A DNA stretch of 64,000 nucleotides, taken from contig NZ_JAILWB010000017.1 in assembly GCF_025699295.1 (NCBI RefSeq), positions 44,355 through 108,354 on the forward strand, read 5' to 3'. Position 1 is the first letter of the stretch. Each line of letters opens with the position of its first letter. Origin of the DNA: Hydrogenophaga sp. (GTDB lineage Bacteria > Pseudomonadota > Gammaproteobacteria > Burkholderiales > Burkholderiaceae_C). A program made the translations under genes and the position numbers. The notes under the pieces were generated by a model. The model was not told the DNA's origin. It saw only the letters and a program-made list of their open reading frames with translations, and did not search any database. This document shows positions 16,181 through 27,500 of this stretch, one piece after another.

Positions 16181-18088
16181 ATGTTGCACATCACGCTCCC
16201 CGACGGTTCCCAACGTGAATTCCCCGGCCCGGTCACGGTGGCCGAGGTGGCGGCCTCGATCGGCGCCGGTCTGGCCAAGGCGGCGCTGGCCGGAAAGATC
16301 GACGGCAAGGTGGTCGATACCGGTTACCTCATCACCCAGGACAGTCCGCTGTCCATCGTCACTGCCAAGGACGCCGACGGGCTGGAGGTGATCCGCCACT
16401 CGACCGCTCACCTGCTGGCGTATGCGGTCAAGGAGCTGTTCCCGGACGCGCAGGTGACCATTGGCCCGGTGATCGAACACGGCTTCTTTTACGACTTTTC
16501 GTACAAGCGGCCCTTCACGCCCGAGGATCTTGTCGCGATCGAAAAGCGCATGACCGAACTGGCCAGCAAGGACGAGCCCGTGGTGCGCCGCGTGCTGCCT
16601 CGCGACGAGGCCGTTGCTCATTTCAAGGCCATGGGCGAGCACTACAAGGCAGAGATCATTGCCAGCATCCCTAGCAACGAGGACGTGTCGCTCTACCGAG
16701 AAGGTGCGTTTGAAGACCTGTGTCGCGGCCCGCACGTGCCCAGCACCGGCAAGCTCAAGCACTTCAAGCTCATGAAAGTGGCGGGTGCCTACTGGCGCGG
16801 CGACCACCGCAACGAGATGCTGCAGCGCATCTACGGCACGGCCTGGGCCACCAAGGAAGAACTGCAGCAGCACCTGACCATGATCGAAGAGGCCGAGAAG
16901 CGCGACCATCGCAAGCTCGGTCGTGAACTCGACCTGTTCCACATCGACGAGCATGCGCCCGGCCTGGTGTTCTGGCACCCCAAGGGCTGGACGCTGTGGC
17001 AGGAGGTGGAGCAGTACATGCGCCGCGTCTACCGCGACAACGGCTACCAGGAGGTCAAGGGTCCGCAGATCATCGACAAGTCGCTGTGGGAGAAGACCGG
17101 CCACTGGGACAAGTACCGCGACAACATGTTCACCACCGAGAGTGAAAAGCGCGACTATGCCCTCAAGCCCATGAACTGCCCGGGACACATCCTGATCTAC
17201 AAGCAGGGCATCAAGAGCTACAGGGATCTGCCCCTGCGCTATGGCGAGTTCGGACAATGCCACCGCAACGAGCCCAGCGGCGGCCTGCACGGCATCATGC
17301 GCGTGCGTGGCTTTACGCAGGACGACGGCCACATCTTCTGCACCGAAGAGCAGATATTGCCCGAGTGCCTGGCCTACACCGCGCTGCTGCAGAAGGTCTA
17401 TTCCGACTTCGGTTTCAAGAACATCATCTACAAGGTCGCTACGCGGCCGGCCGCGCGCATCGGCTCCGACGAAGTCTGGGGCAAGGCCGAGCATGCCCTG
17501 ATGGAGAGCTTGCGAGCCTCAGGTTGCGAATTCGAGATCGCGCCCGGCGATGGTGCCTTCTACGGCCCGAAGATCGAGTACACCCTGAAGGACGCGATCG
17601 GACGGCAATGGCAGTGCGGCACCATGCAGGTGGACTTCTCCATGCCCGAGCGGCTGGACGCCGAATACGTGGGCGAGGATGGCTCGCGCCACCGCCCCGT
17701 CATGCTGCATCGCGCCATCGTGGGCAGCCTGGAGCGCTTCATCGGCATCTTGATCGAAGAACATGCGGGGGCCTTGCCCACCTGGCTGGCGCCGGTGCAG
17801 GTCGCCGTGCTCAACATCACCGACGCGCAGGCCGAATACTGTCGGGAAATCGCGAAATCTCTGCAGAATCAAGGGCTTAGGGTGGTGACCGACCTGCGCA
17901 ACGAGAAAATTACGTATAAAATACGGGAGCACGCGCTGCAAAAGCTGCCTTTCATCGTTGTCGTGGGCGACAAAGAGAAGGAAGCTGGTGCCGTGGCTGT
18001 ACGGGCTCGAGGGAACAAAGACCTCGGTGTCATGCCGCTGGAAGCCTTTTCCAAACTCATTGCGGCAGACGTTTCATCCAAAGTTTGA
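16181..18088 (+). CDS. thrS: Threonine--tRNA ligase
   Basis: 635 residues: N-terminal TGS domain ([14 protein letters not shown]), editing domain with [11 protein letters not shown] and the second catalytic site [10 protein letters not shown], class II core with the zinc-binding MNCPGH motif, and a C-terminal anticodon-binding domain. It charges tRNA-Thr. The ATG at 16181 follows the terminator closely and gives the normal N-terminus; an alternative upstream start at 16163 lies in the terminator stem and was rejected. Head of the operon thrS-infC-rpmI-rplT-pheS-pheT-ihfA. Expression is probably set by the upstream leader attenuator. Confidence 0.97.
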   Translation: MLHITLPDGSQREFPGPVTVAEVAASIGAGLAKAALAGKIDGKVVDTGYLITQDSPLSIVTAKDADGLEVIRHSTAHLLAYAVKELFPDAQVTIGPVIEHGFFYDFSYKRPFTPEDLVAIEKRMTELASKDEPVVRRVLPRDEAVAHFKAMGEHYKAEIIASIPSNEDVSLYREGAFEDLCRGPHVPSTGKLKHFKLMKVAGAYWRGDHRNEMLQRIYGTAWATKEELQQHLTMIEEAEKRDHRKLGRELDLFHIDEHAPGLVFWHPKGWTLWQEVEQYMRRVYRDNGYQEVKGPQIIDKSLWEKTGHWDKYRDNMFTTESEKRDYALKPMNCPGHILIYKQGIKSYRDLPLRYGEFGQCHRNEPSGGLHGIMRVRGFTQDDGHIFCTEEQILPECLAYTALLQKVYSDFGFKNIIYKVATRPAARIGSDEVWGKAEHALMESLRASGCEFEIAPGDGAFYGPKIEYTLKDAIGRQWQCGTMQVDFSMPERLDAEYVGEDGSRHRPVMLHRAIVGSLERFIGILIEEHAGALPTWLAPVQVAVLNITDAQAEYCREIAKSLQNQGLRVVTDLRNEKITYKIREHALQKLPFIVVVGDKEKEAGAVAVRARGNKDLGVMPLEAFSKLIAADVSSKV

Positions 18089-18197
18089 TGTCCAACATCT
18101 GGCTTGATGCCCCTGCCGCCGTGGCACACCTCGCGTGTATGGTGGCGGCCGAAGGGCCGCCATTCCGCTTGACCAAGCCCACACGAAGGAACTCACC

Positions 18198-18806
18198 ATA
18201 GCTACCAACTTTCGCGACCGCCGCCAACGTGAAGAGCGCGCACACAGACTGAACCGGGAAATCATGGCTCCTGAGGTTCGCCTCAATGGCCCCGAGAACG
18301 AGCCGCTGGGCATCGTGAGTCTGCAGGAGGCGCTGCGCATGGCCGGTGAACTGGATGTGGATCTGGTCGAAATTGCGGCCACTGCTGTCCCTCCCGTGTG
18401 TCGTCTGATGGACTACGGCAAGTTCAAGTACCAGGAGCAGAAGAAGGCAGCGGAAGCCAAGGCCAAGCAGACGGTCATCGAGATTAAGGAAGTCAAATTC
18501 CGGCCCGGTACCGACGATGGCGACTACAACATCAAGATGCGCAACATCCGGCGCTTCCTTGACGATGGTGACAAGTGCAAGATCACGCTGCGGTTTCGCG
18601 GCCGTGAGATCACCCACCAGGATCTGGGCCTGGCCTTGTTGAACCGGATTCGCGATGAGTTGGCCGATTCGATCGTGGTGGAGCAGTTTCCCAAGCTGGA
18701 AGGGCGCCAGATGATCATGATGATCGCGCCCGGACGAAAGAAGGCCGGTGCAGCGGCCAAACCCGCCGAGGCGTCAACGCCAGCGGCGGGGCAGTCGGCA
18801 GCCTGA
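18198..18806 (+). CDS. infC: Translation initiation factor IF-3, with an AUA start codon
   Basis: 202 residues: N-terminal domain ([31 protein letters not shown]), linker, and C-terminal domain ([20 protein letters not shown]...). IF-3 binds the 30S subunit and checks the start codon. No ATG/GTG/TTG fits the family N-terminus. The natural start is ATA at 18198, giving (M)[18 protein letters not shown], with AAGGA 7 nt before it. Non-canonical infC starts (AUU in E. coli) let IF-3 repress its own translation, and the same control is inferred here. The Ala/Pro-rich C-terminal tail is a modest extension. Confidence 0.92.
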   Translation: MATNFRDRRQREERAHRLNREIMAPEVRLNGPENEPLGIVSLQEALRMAGELDVDLVEIAATAVPPVCRLMDYGKFKYQEQKKAAEAKAKQTVIEIKEVKFRPGTDDGDYNIKMRNIRRFLDDGDKCKITLRFRGREITHQDLGLALLNRIRDELADSIVVEQFPKLEGRQMIMMIAPGRKKAGAAAKPAEASTPAAGQSAA

Positions 18807-18990
18807 GGACGGCCGGCGGCAACAACAGCATTGGACGGGCAGGGTAGTCTCCTGCCGGTTCGAGGCGGTGGCTGAAGGGCCATGCGCCGAATCGGAGAGC
18901 CGAAAGGTTGTCCATAAAAGTGGCTCGGGGCCAACAAGTCCGCGGAAGGTTCGCGGCGCCTCACGAGCACAAATGAAAAGGAGCATGAAG

Positions 18991-19194
18991 ATGCCCAAAA
19001 TGAAGACCAAGAGCAGCGCGAAGAAGCGTTTTCGCGTTCGTCCCGGTGGCACCGTCAAGCGCGGTCAAGCCTTCAAACGTCACATCCTGACCAAGAAGAC
19101 CACCAAGAACAAGCGTCACCTGCGTGGAGCAGTCACCGTGCATGAGACCAACATGGGTCATATGGCACAGATGCTGCCCGGCATGGGCATTTGA
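18991..19194 (+). CDS. rpmI: 50S ribosomal protein L35
   Basis: 67 residues starting [25 protein letters not shown], the standard L35 sequence, rich in Lys and Arg. AAAAGGAG lies about 12 nt upstream. It is followed by rplT in the usual infC-rpmI-rplT order. Confidence 0.97.
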   Translation: MPKMKTKSSAKKRFRVRPGGTVKRGQAFKRHILTKKTTKNKRHLRGAVTVHETNMGHMAQMLPGMGI

Positions 19195-19219
19195 TCAACG
19201 ACGAACAAGGAGAACACAC

Positions 19220-19579
19220 ATGCCTCGCGTCAAACGTGGTGTAACGGCTCGCGCCCGACACAAAAAGGTTCTGGCTCTGGCCAAAGGTTTCCGCGGCCGC
19301 CGCGGCAACGTCTTCCGCATCGCCAAGCAGGCGGTGATGAAGGCAGGGCAATACGCCTACCGTGATCGCCGCACGAAAAAGCGCGTCTTCCGCCAATTGT
19401 GGATTGCCCGTATCAACGCCGGTGCCCGCGCATGCGGCCTGACGTACAGCCAGTTCGCCAATGGCCTCAAGAAGGCCCAGATCGAGATCGACCGCAAGGT
19501 ACTGGCCGATCTGGCGGTGAACGACCCGGCGGCCTTTGGCAGCATCGTGGAGCAGGTCAAAGCCAAGCTGGCCGCTTGA
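19220..19579 (+). CDS. rplT: 50S ribosomal protein L20
   Basis: 119 residues starting [30 protein letters not shown], the standard L20 sequence; an early assembly protein of the 50S subunit. AAGGAGA precedes the ATG. In E. coli L20 represses rpmI-rplT translation; no matching pseudoknot was tested here. Confidence 0.97.
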   Translation: MPRVKRGVTARARHKKVLALAKGFRGRRGNVFRIAKQAVMKAGQYAYRDRRTKKRVFRQLWIARINAGARACGLTYSQFANGLKKAQIEIDRKVLADLAVNDPAAFGSIVEQVKAKLAA

Positions 19580-19587
19580 TTCACGAT

Positions 19588-19675
19588 CGGGAGTGCAGCG
19601 TTCGTCGCAGCGTCTCCCGTCGCTCTAAGGGGTTGAGGCTTGAGGGATTCCCTCGCTGGCTTCAACCCCTTTTTT
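19588..19675 (+). terminator. Hairpins between rplT and pheS, the second terminator-like
   Basis: A first stem CGGGAG/CTCCCG spans 19588-19619. A second, stronger stem of 12 bp with one G-U pair (19628-19639 with 19659-19670) is followed by six T residues (19670-19675). It lies 25 bp before the pheS ATG and would partly uncouple pheST from the ribosomal genes. In enteric bacteria this gap holds the Phe-rich pheM leader; no Phe-rich leader peptide is visible here. Confidence 0.7.
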
Positions 19676-19700
19676 CTTTCCCAACGATTCAAGCACGAAC

Positions 19701-20753
19701 ATGAACGAGTTGGACGCACTGGTTGAAAGCGCCCGCGCAGGCTTCGCGCAGGCGGGCACGCCGGCCGATCTGGAAAACGCCAAGGCCCGGTATCTGGGTA
19801 AGGCGGGCCGCATCACGGAGCTGATGAAGGGCCTGGGCGCGCTGCCGGTGGATGAGAAGAAGTCGCGCGGGGCTGCCATCAACCTGGCCAAGCAGGCCAT
19901 AGAGACCGCGCTCGCCGAACGGCGCCAGGCGCTGGCCGACGCGGAGATGCTGGTGCAGCTCAGGGCCGAAGCCCTGGACGTGACACTGCCTGGGCGCCAG
20001 CGCGGGCAGGGTGGCCTGCATCCGGTGAGTCTGACGCTGGAGCGCATCGAGGCGATCTTCGGCTCCATGGGCTTCGAGGTGGCAGAAGGGCCGGAGATCG
20101 AATCCGACTGGTTCAACTTCACCGCACTGAATACACCGGAGGATCATCCGGCGCGCTCGATGCACGACACGTTTTATGTGGAGGGCGGCAGCGAGAAGGC
20201 GCCCAATCTGCTGCGCACCCATACCAGCCCGATGCAGATTCGCCATGCGGTGCAGCACGTGAAACGCCACCGGGCCGCGTTGGACGCTGGTCGCTCCATG
20301 CCGGAGATTCGGGTGATCGCTCCGGGGCGTACTTACCGGGTGGACAGCGATGCCACGCACTCCCCCATGTTTCACCAGTGCGAAGGGCTGTGGATCGGTG
20401 AAAACGTGAGCTTCAAGGATCTGAAGTTCGTCTTCACCGATTTCTGCCGCACCTTCTTCGAATCAGACGACCTGGTGCTGCGCTTTCGTCCCAGTTTCTT
20501 TCCTTTCACCGAGCCCAGCGCCGAGATCGACATTCAGTTCCAGCACGGCCCGCTGGCGGGACGTTGGCTGGAAGTGGCAGGCTCCGGGCAGGTTCATCCC
20601 AACGTGGTGCGCAACATGGGGCTCGATCCGGAGCGCCACATCGGCTTTGCCTTTGGCATGGGACCGGACCGCCTGACCATGCTGCGCTACGGAGTCAATG
20701 ACCTGCGTCTGTTCTTCGATGGCGACATCCGCTTTCTCGCCCAGTTTCGCTGA
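19701..20753 (+). CDS. pheS: Phenylalanine--tRNA ligase alpha subunit
   Basis: 350 residues: N-terminal coiled-coil ([36 protein letters not shown]), then the class II catalytic core with [11 protein letters not shown] (motif 2 region) and [14 protein letters not shown] (motif 3). With PheT it forms the (alpha beta)2 enzyme that charges tRNA-Phe. No strong ribosome site precedes the ATG, which lies 25 bp after the terminator-like hairpin. Confidence 0.97.
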   Translation: MNELDALVESARAGFAQAGTPADLENAKARYLGKAGRITELMKGLGALPVDEKKSRGAAINLAKQAIETALAERRQALADAEMLVQLRAEALDVTLPGRQRGQGGLHPVSLTLERIEAIFGSMGFEVAEGPEIESDWFNFTALNTPEDHPARSMHDTFYVEGGSEKAPNLLRTHTSPMQIRHAVQHVKRHRAALDAGRSMPEIRVIAPGRTYRVDSDATHSPMFHQCEGLWIGENVSFKDLKFVFTDFCRTFFESDDLVLRFRPSFFPFTEPSAEIDIQFQHGPLAGRWLEVAGSGQVHPNVVRNMGLDPERHIGFAFGMGPDRLTMLRYGVNDLRLFFDGDIRFLAQFR

Positions 20754-20762
20754 GACCACGAC

Positions 20763-23183
20763 ATGCAATTTCCCGAATCCTGGTTGCGTGCATTCTGCAA
20801 CCCGCCCCTGAACAGCCAGCAACTGGCGGACACCTTGACCATGGCCGGTCTGGAGGTGGAAGAGTTCGAGCCTGTGGCGCCCCCGTTCTCGAAGGTGGTG
20901 GTCGCGGCGATCATTTCGGCCGAGCAGCACCCGAATGCAGACCGCTTGCGCGTGTGCCAGGTCGATGTCGGGCAAGGCAGTCTGCTCAACATCGTGTGTG
21001 GCGCGCCCAACGCCCGCGTGGGCATCAAGGTACCTTGCGCACTCGTGGGAGCTGAGCTGCCGCCGGGTGAGGATGGCAAGCCGTTCCAGATCAAGCTGGG
21101 CAAACTGCGCGGTGTGGAGAGTCAGGGCATGCTGTGTTCGGCGCGCGAACTCAAACTGTCCGACGACCATGGTGGCTTGCTGGAGCTGCCCGACGACGCG
21201 CCGGTGGGGCGCGACATCCGCGAGCAACTGGCGCTGGACGACATGCTGTTCACGCTGAAGCTCACACCCAATCTCGCGCATTGCCTGAGCGTGTACGGTA
21301 TTGCACGGGAAGTGGCGGCGTTGACCGGCGCGCCGCTGATCGAGCCCTCGTTTCCCGCGGTGAACGTGACGCTGCAGGACCGATTGCCGGTCCGCGTGGA
21401 TGCACCCGATCTGTGCGGGCGCTTCACGGGGCGCGTCGTGCGGGGCGTGAACACGCAGGCCGCGACGCCGGACTGGATGGTCGAGCGCCTGGCGCGCTGC
21501 GGGCAACGCAGTGTGTCGCCCCTGGTGGATATCTCGAACTACGTGATGTTCGAGTTGGGCCGGCCCTCGCACATCTTCGACCTCGACAAGATTCACGGTG
21601 GCCTGCAGGTGAGGTGGGGTCGTGAGGGCGAGTCGCTCAAGCTGCTCAACGGCAACACAGTCGCGGTGGATGCGCAGGTCGGGGTCATTGCGGACGATCA
21701 AAACGTGGAGTCTCTGGCGGGCATCATGGGAGGGGATTCCACCGCGGTGTCGGACGCGACGCAGAACATCTATATCGAGGCGGCTTTCTGGTGGCCCGGA
21801 TCCATCGCTGGTCGCTCCCGCCGGTACAGCTTCTCCACCGACGCCGGCCATCGTTTCGAACGGGGCGTGGACCCGTCCACGACGCGCGAGCATGTGGAGC
21901 GCATCACGCAACTGGTGCTTGACATCTGTGGTGGTCAGGCCGGTGTGCTCGACGACCATGTGGTCAATCTTCCACAGGTGGCGTCAGTAACCTTGCGTGT
22001 GGCGCGCGCGGCCAAGGTCATCGGCATGCCGCTCACGCTGGACCAGTGCGCTGGCGCCCTGCGCAGGCTTGGCTTGCCGGTGGAAGAGGGGAGTGGAGTG
22101 CTCACCGTCGTGCCACCACCCTACCGTTTTGACCTCCGGATCGAGGAAGACCTGATTGAAGAGGTCGCGCGCGTGATCGGCTACGAGCACCTGCCCGACA
22201 CGCCGCCCCTGGCGCCGATCACGGCCAGGATCCGGGCCGAATCACGCCGTGGCCCGTTTGAAGTTCGCCGCAGCCTGGCCGGTCTCGGCTATCAAGAGAC
22301 CATCAACTTCAGCTTTGTCGACGCGCGCTGGGAGCATGAACTCGCAGGAAACGCCGATCCCGTGCGACTGATCAACCCGATTGCAAGCCACATGAGCGTG
22401 ATGCGCTCGTCGCTCCTGGGAGGGCTGGTATCGGTGCTCAAGTTCAATCTCGACCGCCGGGCCGACCGTGTGCGCCTCTTTGAGGTCGGCCGCGTGTTTC
22501 TCAAGGACGCATCCGTCATCGACAGCGACACCACGGTGGCTGGGTTTCGCCAACCCGTGCGGGCGGCTGGTCTGGCTTACGGCGCAGTGGATGCCTTGCA
22601 ATGGGGTGTGACCGAGCGCACGACCGACTTCTTCGATCTCAAGGGCGACGTGCAGAGCCTGTTGTCGCCTCGCCAGCCCGAATTCAGGGTTGCGGAGCAC
22701 CCGGCGATGCATCCCGGGCGTTGCGCAAGTATCTGGGTGGACGGTCGTTGCGTTGGACACGTGGGCGAGCTGCACCCGCGCTGGCGCCAGGCTTACGAAC
22801 TGGCGCACGCGCCGGTACTTTTTGAACTGGAGCTGGAGGCCTTGCAGGATCGGCCCGTGCCGGCCTACGAGGCGGTCAGCCGCCACCAGTCCGTTGAACG
22901 CGATCTGGCAGTCGTGGTGAAGGAGTCGGTGACACATGACGCCGTGACGGCGGCGATCAGGGATCTCGCAAATCCCTGGTTGCGCGATGTGGTGCTGTTC
23001 GACGTGTACCGGCCCAAAAAGGGGGCAATCTCAGGTGGGTTGGGCCAGGACGAAAAAAGCCTTGCCGTGCGGCTGGTGCTCAATCGTGAGGACGCTACAC
23101 TGACCGATGAGGACATTGAAACGACGGTGCAAGCCGCAATGGAGGCCCTGGCTCGGCGCGTCAATGGCCGGCTTCGCGCCTGA
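20763..23183 (+). CDS. pheT: Phenylalanine--tRNA ligase beta subunit
   Basis: 806 residues: N-terminal EMAP/tRNA-binding-like domain, B3/B4 editing domain, B5 domains (including [27 protein letters not shown]), catalytic-like core and a C-terminal ferredoxin-fold anticodon-binding domain. It starts 9 bp after pheS and is translated with it. Length is normal for the family. Confidence 0.97.
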   Translation: MQFPESWLRAFCNPPLNSQQLADTLTMAGLEVEEFEPVAPPFSKVVVAAIISAEQHPNADRLRVCQVDVGQGSLLNIVCGAPNARVGIKVPCALVGAELPPGEDGKPFQIKLGKLRGVESQGMLCSARELKLSDDHGGLLELPDDAPVGRDIREQLALDDMLFTLKLTPNLAHCLSVYGIAREVAALTGAPLIEPSFPAVNVTLQDRLPVRVDAPDLCGRFTGRVVRGVNTQAATPDWMVERLARCGQRSVSPLVDISNYVMFELGRPSHIFDLDKIHGGLQVRWGREGESLKLLNGNTVAVDAQVGVIADDQNVESLAGIMGGDSTAVSDATQNIYIEAAFWWPGSIAGRSRRYSFSTDAGHRFERGVDPSTTREHVERITQLVLDICGGQAGVLDDHVVNLPQVASVTLRVARAAKVIGMPLTLDQCAGALRRLGLPVEEGSGVLTVVPPPYRFDLRIEEDLIEEVARVIGYEHLPDTPPLAPITARIRAESRRGPFEVRRSLAGLGYQETINFSFVDARWEHELAGNADPVRLINPIASHMSVMRSSLLGGLVSVLKFNLDRRADRVRLFEVGRVFLKDASVIDSDTTVAGFRQPVRAAGLAYGAVDALQWGVTERTTDFFDLKGDVQSLLSPRQPEFRVAEHPAMHPGRCASIWVDGRCVGHVGELHPRWRQAYELAHAPVLFELELEALQDRPVPAYEAVSRHQSVERDLAVVVKESVTHDAVTAAIRDLANPWLRDVVLFDVYRPKKGAISGGLGQDEKSLAVRLVLNREDATLTDEDIETTVQAAMEALARRVNGRLRA

Positions 23184-23208
23184 TTGAACGAGGATGGAGA
23201 AAGCCTGA

Positions 23209-23535
23209 ATGGAACTCGCTGTTGAAAGTCTGGAAACGCCGGCACTGACCAAGGCTCAGCTTGCCGAGTTGCTCTTTGATCAGATCGGTTTGAACAAGCG
23301 CGAGTCCAAGGACATGATCGATGCCTTCTTCGATCTGATCACCGACAGTCTGGTCAATGGAACGGATGTGAAGATTTCCGGGTTTGGCAATTTTCAGATC
23401 CGGACCAAGGCGCCTCGACCGGGGCGCAATCCGCGTACCGGTGAACCAGTGGCCATCGAAGCCCGTCGCGTGGTCACGTTCCACGCCAGCCCGAAGCTCA
23501 AGGAGCAGGTGCAGACTGCCGTGATCGGTGCATGA
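23209..23535 (+). CDS. ihfA: Integration host factor alpha subunit
   Basis: 108 residues with the HU/IHF fold: LTKAQLAELLFDQIGLNKRESKDMIDAFFDLI, then GFGNFQIRTKAPRPGRNPRTGEPVAIEARRVVTFHAS carrying the DNA-bending Arg-Asn-Pro-(R)-Thr-Gly arm. It partners with IhfB to bend DNA at promoters, phage att sites and replication origins. Position after pheT is the standard one. AGGATGGAG lies upstream of the ATG. IHF could also act at the att site of the neighbouring island. Confidence 0.96.
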   Translation: MELAVESLETPALTKAQLAELLFDQIGLNKRESKDMIDAFFDLITDSLVNGTDVKISGFGNFQIRTKAPRPGRNPRTGEPVAIEARRVVTFHASPKLKEQVQTAVIGA

Positions 23536-23543
23536 ATGCCATA

Positions 23544-23562
23544 TCGGGACGTAGCGTCCCGA
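23544..23562. repeat. Hairpin after ihfA
   Basis: TCGGGACG-TAG-CGTCCCGA, a perfect 8-bp stem with a 3-nt loop, begins 8 bp after the ihfA stop. No T run follows, so if it ends transcription it does so with Rho or only stabilises the mRNA 3' end. Confidence 0.55.
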
Positions 23563-23588
23563 ACACATCCTGCTCCTGAATGGCTACC

Positions 23589-23615
23589 GATATCGCACCA
23601 AATTGGTGCGATATC
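23589..23615. promoter_or_regulatory. 27-bp perfect palindrome between ihfA and the MerR gene
   Basis: GATATCGCACCAA, one central A, and its exact reverse complement TTGGTGCGATATC. The core GCACC-N5-GGTGC resembles an NtrC-type enhancer site. It lies about 110 bp upstream of the MerR-family gene and could be an operator or a cruciform. No T run follows. Confidence 0.5.
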
Positions 23616-23726
23616 CTGTTGTAGATGGCTGGTTGCAACATTTCACACGGAAATGTTCACTCGCCCACGCGCACCAGCCCGAGTTAGAGTAGATTTCAAG
23701 GTTCGGTCTGTACCGCCTTGATTTTC

Positions 23727-24179
23727 ATGGAAAAAACGCTCCCGCCCATTCCCGCAAAACGCTACTTTACGATCGGTGAGGTGGGCGAGCTGTGTGGTGT
23801 CAAGCCCCACGTGCTGCGGTATTGGGAACAGGAGTTTACGCAGCTTCGGCCGATGAAGCGGCGCGGCAATCGCCGGTACTACCAGCATCACGAGGTCCTC
23901 ATGATCCGCAGGATCAGGGAGCTGCTGTATGACCAGGGCTTCACCATCAGCGGTGCGCGCAACAAGCTGCAGGAACTCGTTCAGGCCGAGCGCGACAAGC
24001 GCCGCAACGATGAAGACGAAGCCATCGACGTGATTGATCTGGACGAGGTCGTTCATGGCGAAGATGTAGTGCCTTTCATCGAGGCCCATTTTCCTGTGCC
24101 AGGTGCCTCGGGTGCGCTGCTTCACGATGTGCGCCGCGAGTTGCTCGAAATTCGCGAGCTTCTCAGGCACTCGGTCTGA
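23727..24179 (+). CDS. MerR-family transcriptional regulator
   Basis: 150 residues with an N-terminal MerR winged helix (KRYFTIGEVGELCGVKPHVLRYWEQEFTQLRPMKRRGNRRYYQHHEV) followed by a coiled-coil dimer helix and an acidic C-terminus (DEDEAIDVIDLDEVV). No effector-binding cysteines are present, so it is not a classical metal sensor. A MerR gene after ihfA and before tRNA-Pro is a common arrangement in Burkholderiales. Its targets are unknown. The ATG at 23727 is preferred to a TTG 9 bp upstream. Confidence 0.88.
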   Translation: MEKTLPPIPAKRYFTIGEVGELCGVKPHVLRYWEQEFTQLRPMKRRGNRRYYQHHEVLMIRRIRELLYDQGFTISGARNKLQELVQAERDKRRNDEDEAIDVIDLDEVVHGEDVVPFIEAHFPVPGASGALLHDVRRELLEIRELLRHSV

Positions 24180-24198
24180 ATGCCCCTGGTTTGGACGC

Positions 24199-24204
24199 TA
24201 TAAT
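24199..24204 (+). promoter_or_regulatory. -10 element of the tRNA-Pro promoter
   Basis: A perfect TATAAT lies 12 bp before the first base of the tRNA, placing the transcript start about 5 bp upstream of it. No good -35 is seen. Confidence 0.65.
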
Positions 24205-24215
24205 TTCAGGCTTGT

Positions 24216-24292
24216 CGGCGTGTAGCGCAGCCTGGTAGCGCACTTGCATGGGGTGCAAGGGGTCGCGAGTTCGAATCCCGCCACGCCGACCA
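24216..24292 (+). tRNA. tRNA-Pro (anticodon GGG)
   Basis: 77 nt with encoded CCA. Acceptor stem CGGCGTG/CACGCCG, D arm, anticodon stem CTTGC/GCAAG with loop ATGGGGT giving anticodon GGG, and T arm with GTTCGAATC. The 3' 45 bp are repeated exactly at 62830-62874, so this gene is the integration site of the genomic island. The left copy keeps the promoter and is the functional gene. Confidence 0.97.
24248..24292 (+). repeat. Left attachment repeat (3' part of tRNA-Pro)
   Basis: 45 bp, running from the anticodon loop to the CCA end, identical to 62830-62874 in the same orientation. It is the left boundary of the island. Confidence 0.93.
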
Positions 24293-24301
24293 ATAAAATC
24301 A

Positions 24302-24335
24302 ACGGGTTAGCTCAGAAATGAGCTAACCCGTTTTT
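24302..24335 (+). terminator. Rho-independent terminator after tRNA-Pro, carried by the island
   Basis: A 13-bp perfect stem ACGGGTTAGCTCA / TGAGCTAACCCGT around a GAAA tetraloop followed by five T residues. It lies inside the island, so the element supplies a new terminator to the tRNA it restores. Confidence 0.9.
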
Positions 24336-24349
24336 CTTTCCAGAGCCCG

Positions 24350-24372
24350 TGGGGTAAACGTTGGGGTAAACA
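24350..24372 (+). repeat. Left subterminal tandem GGGGTAAAC repeat
   Basis: Two copies of TGGGGTAAAC in tandem. A 23-bp version with one mismatch is at 62678-62700 in the same orientation. These are likely integrase arm-binding or accessory-factor sites. Confidence 0.7.
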
Positions 24373-24560
24373 GCCGCAGCGCTGTCGGTTCTTCAACGGA
24401 CCAGAAAAACGCCCACGACGACAGGAATCACCATCCCGGCGGCTGAGACTTCTCAAGTCTTGGTTTTGTGGTGGTCAAGCAACGATGAGCCGTTGCCTGT
24501 GCCGCTTCGCTCTATCGACTTCACTTCGCCGACGAACGGCAACTTCTTGCCAGACTGTCG

Positions 24561-27500
24561 CTACACCCCGCGCAGCACACTGAACTCTCGGAACAGCCGC
24601 GCCGGCAACGGCGTCCGCAACTTCCAGACGATGCTCATGGGCCGTTCGCCCTCGGCCGACTCCAGCGTGACTGGGCCGCAGGCACGGTAGGCCTCGCCCT
24701 TGCGTGTTCTCACGAAGAGTTGGAACTGCCATCCGTTGGTCGCGCTTTCGAGATAGCGCCTGCCTCCGGGCGTGTCCGGGCCGGCGCTGTTCTGGGATTG
24801 CCAGTGAAAGCGCTCGGCGCTGATCGCGTAGTCGTGATACGCGATGCGGTCGTGGTAGCCCTCGCTCTTGTCGAGCGTGACGAACAGCAGCTCGGTCTGG
24901 CGGCTGAGCAAAGACAGTGTGCCGGCCTGGAACGGCACGCGGCGTGACGCCGTCAGCCAGCGCACCGCCGTGAGGATTTCGCGAGCCCCGTAACCCGCAT
25001 GCAGGCACAAGGGTGTGTCTTCGAGACCGGCCACAGGATGCGCGCCCAAGGTGCTGCGGGCCTGCAGAAGGGCAGACAGCTCCACCAGCTCGGCAGCGAT
25101 GACCGGGTGAGCCTCCATGCGCTCCAGGAAGGCTTCATGCCCCGCTGCTTGCTCGTGGCGTCCATCGATCTGAAAGGCCAGCATCTGCACGCCCAGCGCG
25201 TCCTCTGCATTGAGTGCTGGTGAACTCCCTTGGCGCGAACCCACAGCCGTCATGACGTCGAGACGGCGCGGATCATCCACATGCAACAGATCGCCGAAGC
25301 GGCGGCTGAAGTAGTCCTCTTCAGGTCCGGGCTCTGAGACGATCAGGCCTGCATCACGCTTGAGCGATGTCCAGCCGCTGCGGCCTTGTCCGGTACCGGT
25401 GCGATAGATGTCTTCCAACTCCAGCGCCTGGTCGTGGAGGAAGTCGGCCAGTTGAATCGCTGATCGGCCACGCAGCGCCGCATAGGTCTGCAGCTCGGTC
25501 TTTAGACGGCGCCAGTTCTGCGACGTCAGGGATCGCAGGCCTTGTAGCACCTGTTCTCGCGTCTGGCGCTGCAAGTGAATGTGGCATCCGGGCGGCAAGC
25601 TGCCAAAGCCGTTCTCAACGCCGTCCACCAGTTCGCGTCTCGACAAGCCGGTCAGGCTCGACAACAGGCGGTCAAACCGGAACTCGGCGCGGTGCTGGCC
25701 CACGAAGTCGAGCACCAGGCAACTCTCTTTGCCGGGGGCCAAACGCAGGCCGCGACCGATCTGTTGCTGGAACAGCACCGGGCTCTGAGTGGGTCGCAAC
25801 AGCAACAGCGTGTCCACCATCGGCAAGTCGATGCCCTCGTTGTAGAGATCCACCGTGACCAACGCGCACAACTCGCCGCTGAGCAGGCGTTGCGGCGCCC
25901 GTCGCCGCTCCTCTGGTGCCGTCGTGCCGACCACGCAGACCGCCGGCAGACCCGCGCGGTTGAGCCAATCGGTCATGAACTCGGCGTGCGCCACGGACAC
26001 GCAGAAAACAATGGCGCGCGACTGCCGCGCATCGGACGCCAGGCGACGCCACTCGTTGATGACCAGCTTGGCGCGCACGTCGTTACCGGTGACCAGGTTG
26101 GCCACCGCCTCGCGCTCTCCAGGCCTGTCCCATGGCACTTCCGAAAAGTCGGTGGCGTCGTCGCAGGCGTAGTACTCGAACGGCGCCAGCAGTTGCAGGT
26201 CCAGCGCGTGCCACAGCCGCAGCTCGACCGCCGGGCTGCCATCCGGACGCGAATCGAAATACGGCGCGATGGGCTGCCCATCGCTGCGCTCAGGCGTCGC
26301 CGTCAGCCCGAGCAACACGCTGGGGCGAACGGCTTTGGCAAAAGCGTCGAACCGATCGGCCGCCAGGCGGTGGCATTCATCCACCACCACCGTGTGCCAG
26401 TGGTCGGCGCCAACGGTGGCCACCAGGTTGCGGCTGGTCACGCTGTCGATGGTGGCGAACAGGTGGTCCCAGCGCTCGGGTTGGTGGCTCCCGGTGAGCA
26501 GATCGCCGAACTCGGGATCGCGCAGCACCTCGCGGTAGGTGCGCATGGCCTGCCGCAGGATTTCCTCCCGGTGGGCCACAAACAGCAGGCGAGGGCGCCC
26601 ACCTTCGATGCGGCAGGTGTTCCTATAGTCAAACGCGGCCACCACCGTCTTGCCGGTTCCGGTGGCCGCTACCAGGAGGTTCCGGGAGCGACCGTGGGCG
26701 CGCTCGGTGCTCAGCTGCTCCAGCATTTCCAACTGGTAGGTCTTGGGCTGCAGGTCGAAGAAGCTGATCGTGGCAGAGGGTTCGCCACCAAATGACTCTC
26801 GACCCAGTGCCGCCGCCAGGGCCTGCCGGTGTTCGACGTTGTCCGGGTCGTAGCGCTGAAACTCACTGTCCGCCCACAGCGTCTCGAAGTGAGCCACGGC
26901 GCGGGCAAACATCGCTTCTTGCGCGCGCTGGGTTAGCTTGACCGTCCACTCCAGCCCGCCGGTCAGTGCAGCTCCCGAGAGGTTGGCGCTGCCGACATAC
27001 GCCGAACCAAAGCCGGTCTTGCGCTGGAACAGCCAGGCCTTGGCATGCAGGCGCGTGCGCCGGCCATCCAGCGACACGCGGACCTCACAGCCCGGCAGGC
27101 GCGCGAGTTCGTCCAGCGCACGTGCCTCGGTCGCACCTGTGTACGTGGTGGTGAGGATGCGCAGCCGGGTCTTCGGTAGCGCCTGTCCATCTTGCTGCGC
27201 ACCCTTGGCCGTGATCTGTTGCAGCACATCCTGCAGCTTGCGCACGCCCGAGACGGTGATGAAGCTGACCAGGATGTCCACCTGATCGCTCGACGCCAGC
27301 TCGCGACGAATCTCCTGCAGCAGCGAAGGCGAGCCTTTGCCGGCCGTGAACAGCCAGGGCACGCCCAGCCCAATCTCCGGCGACACCGGGAACTGCTGGT
27401 CGCGTTGTACGGCCCTCAGGACACGCAATGGCGGCGCCACCAGGTCCACCACTTCGCCAGCCGCATTGGCACCGTCCGCGCTGCTTCCTGCGAGCCGCTG

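Noticed and set aside
19580..19700. A Phe-rich pheM-like leader for pheST attenuation
   Set aside because: A terminator-like hairpin exists, but the only small frame in the gap has no Phe codons.
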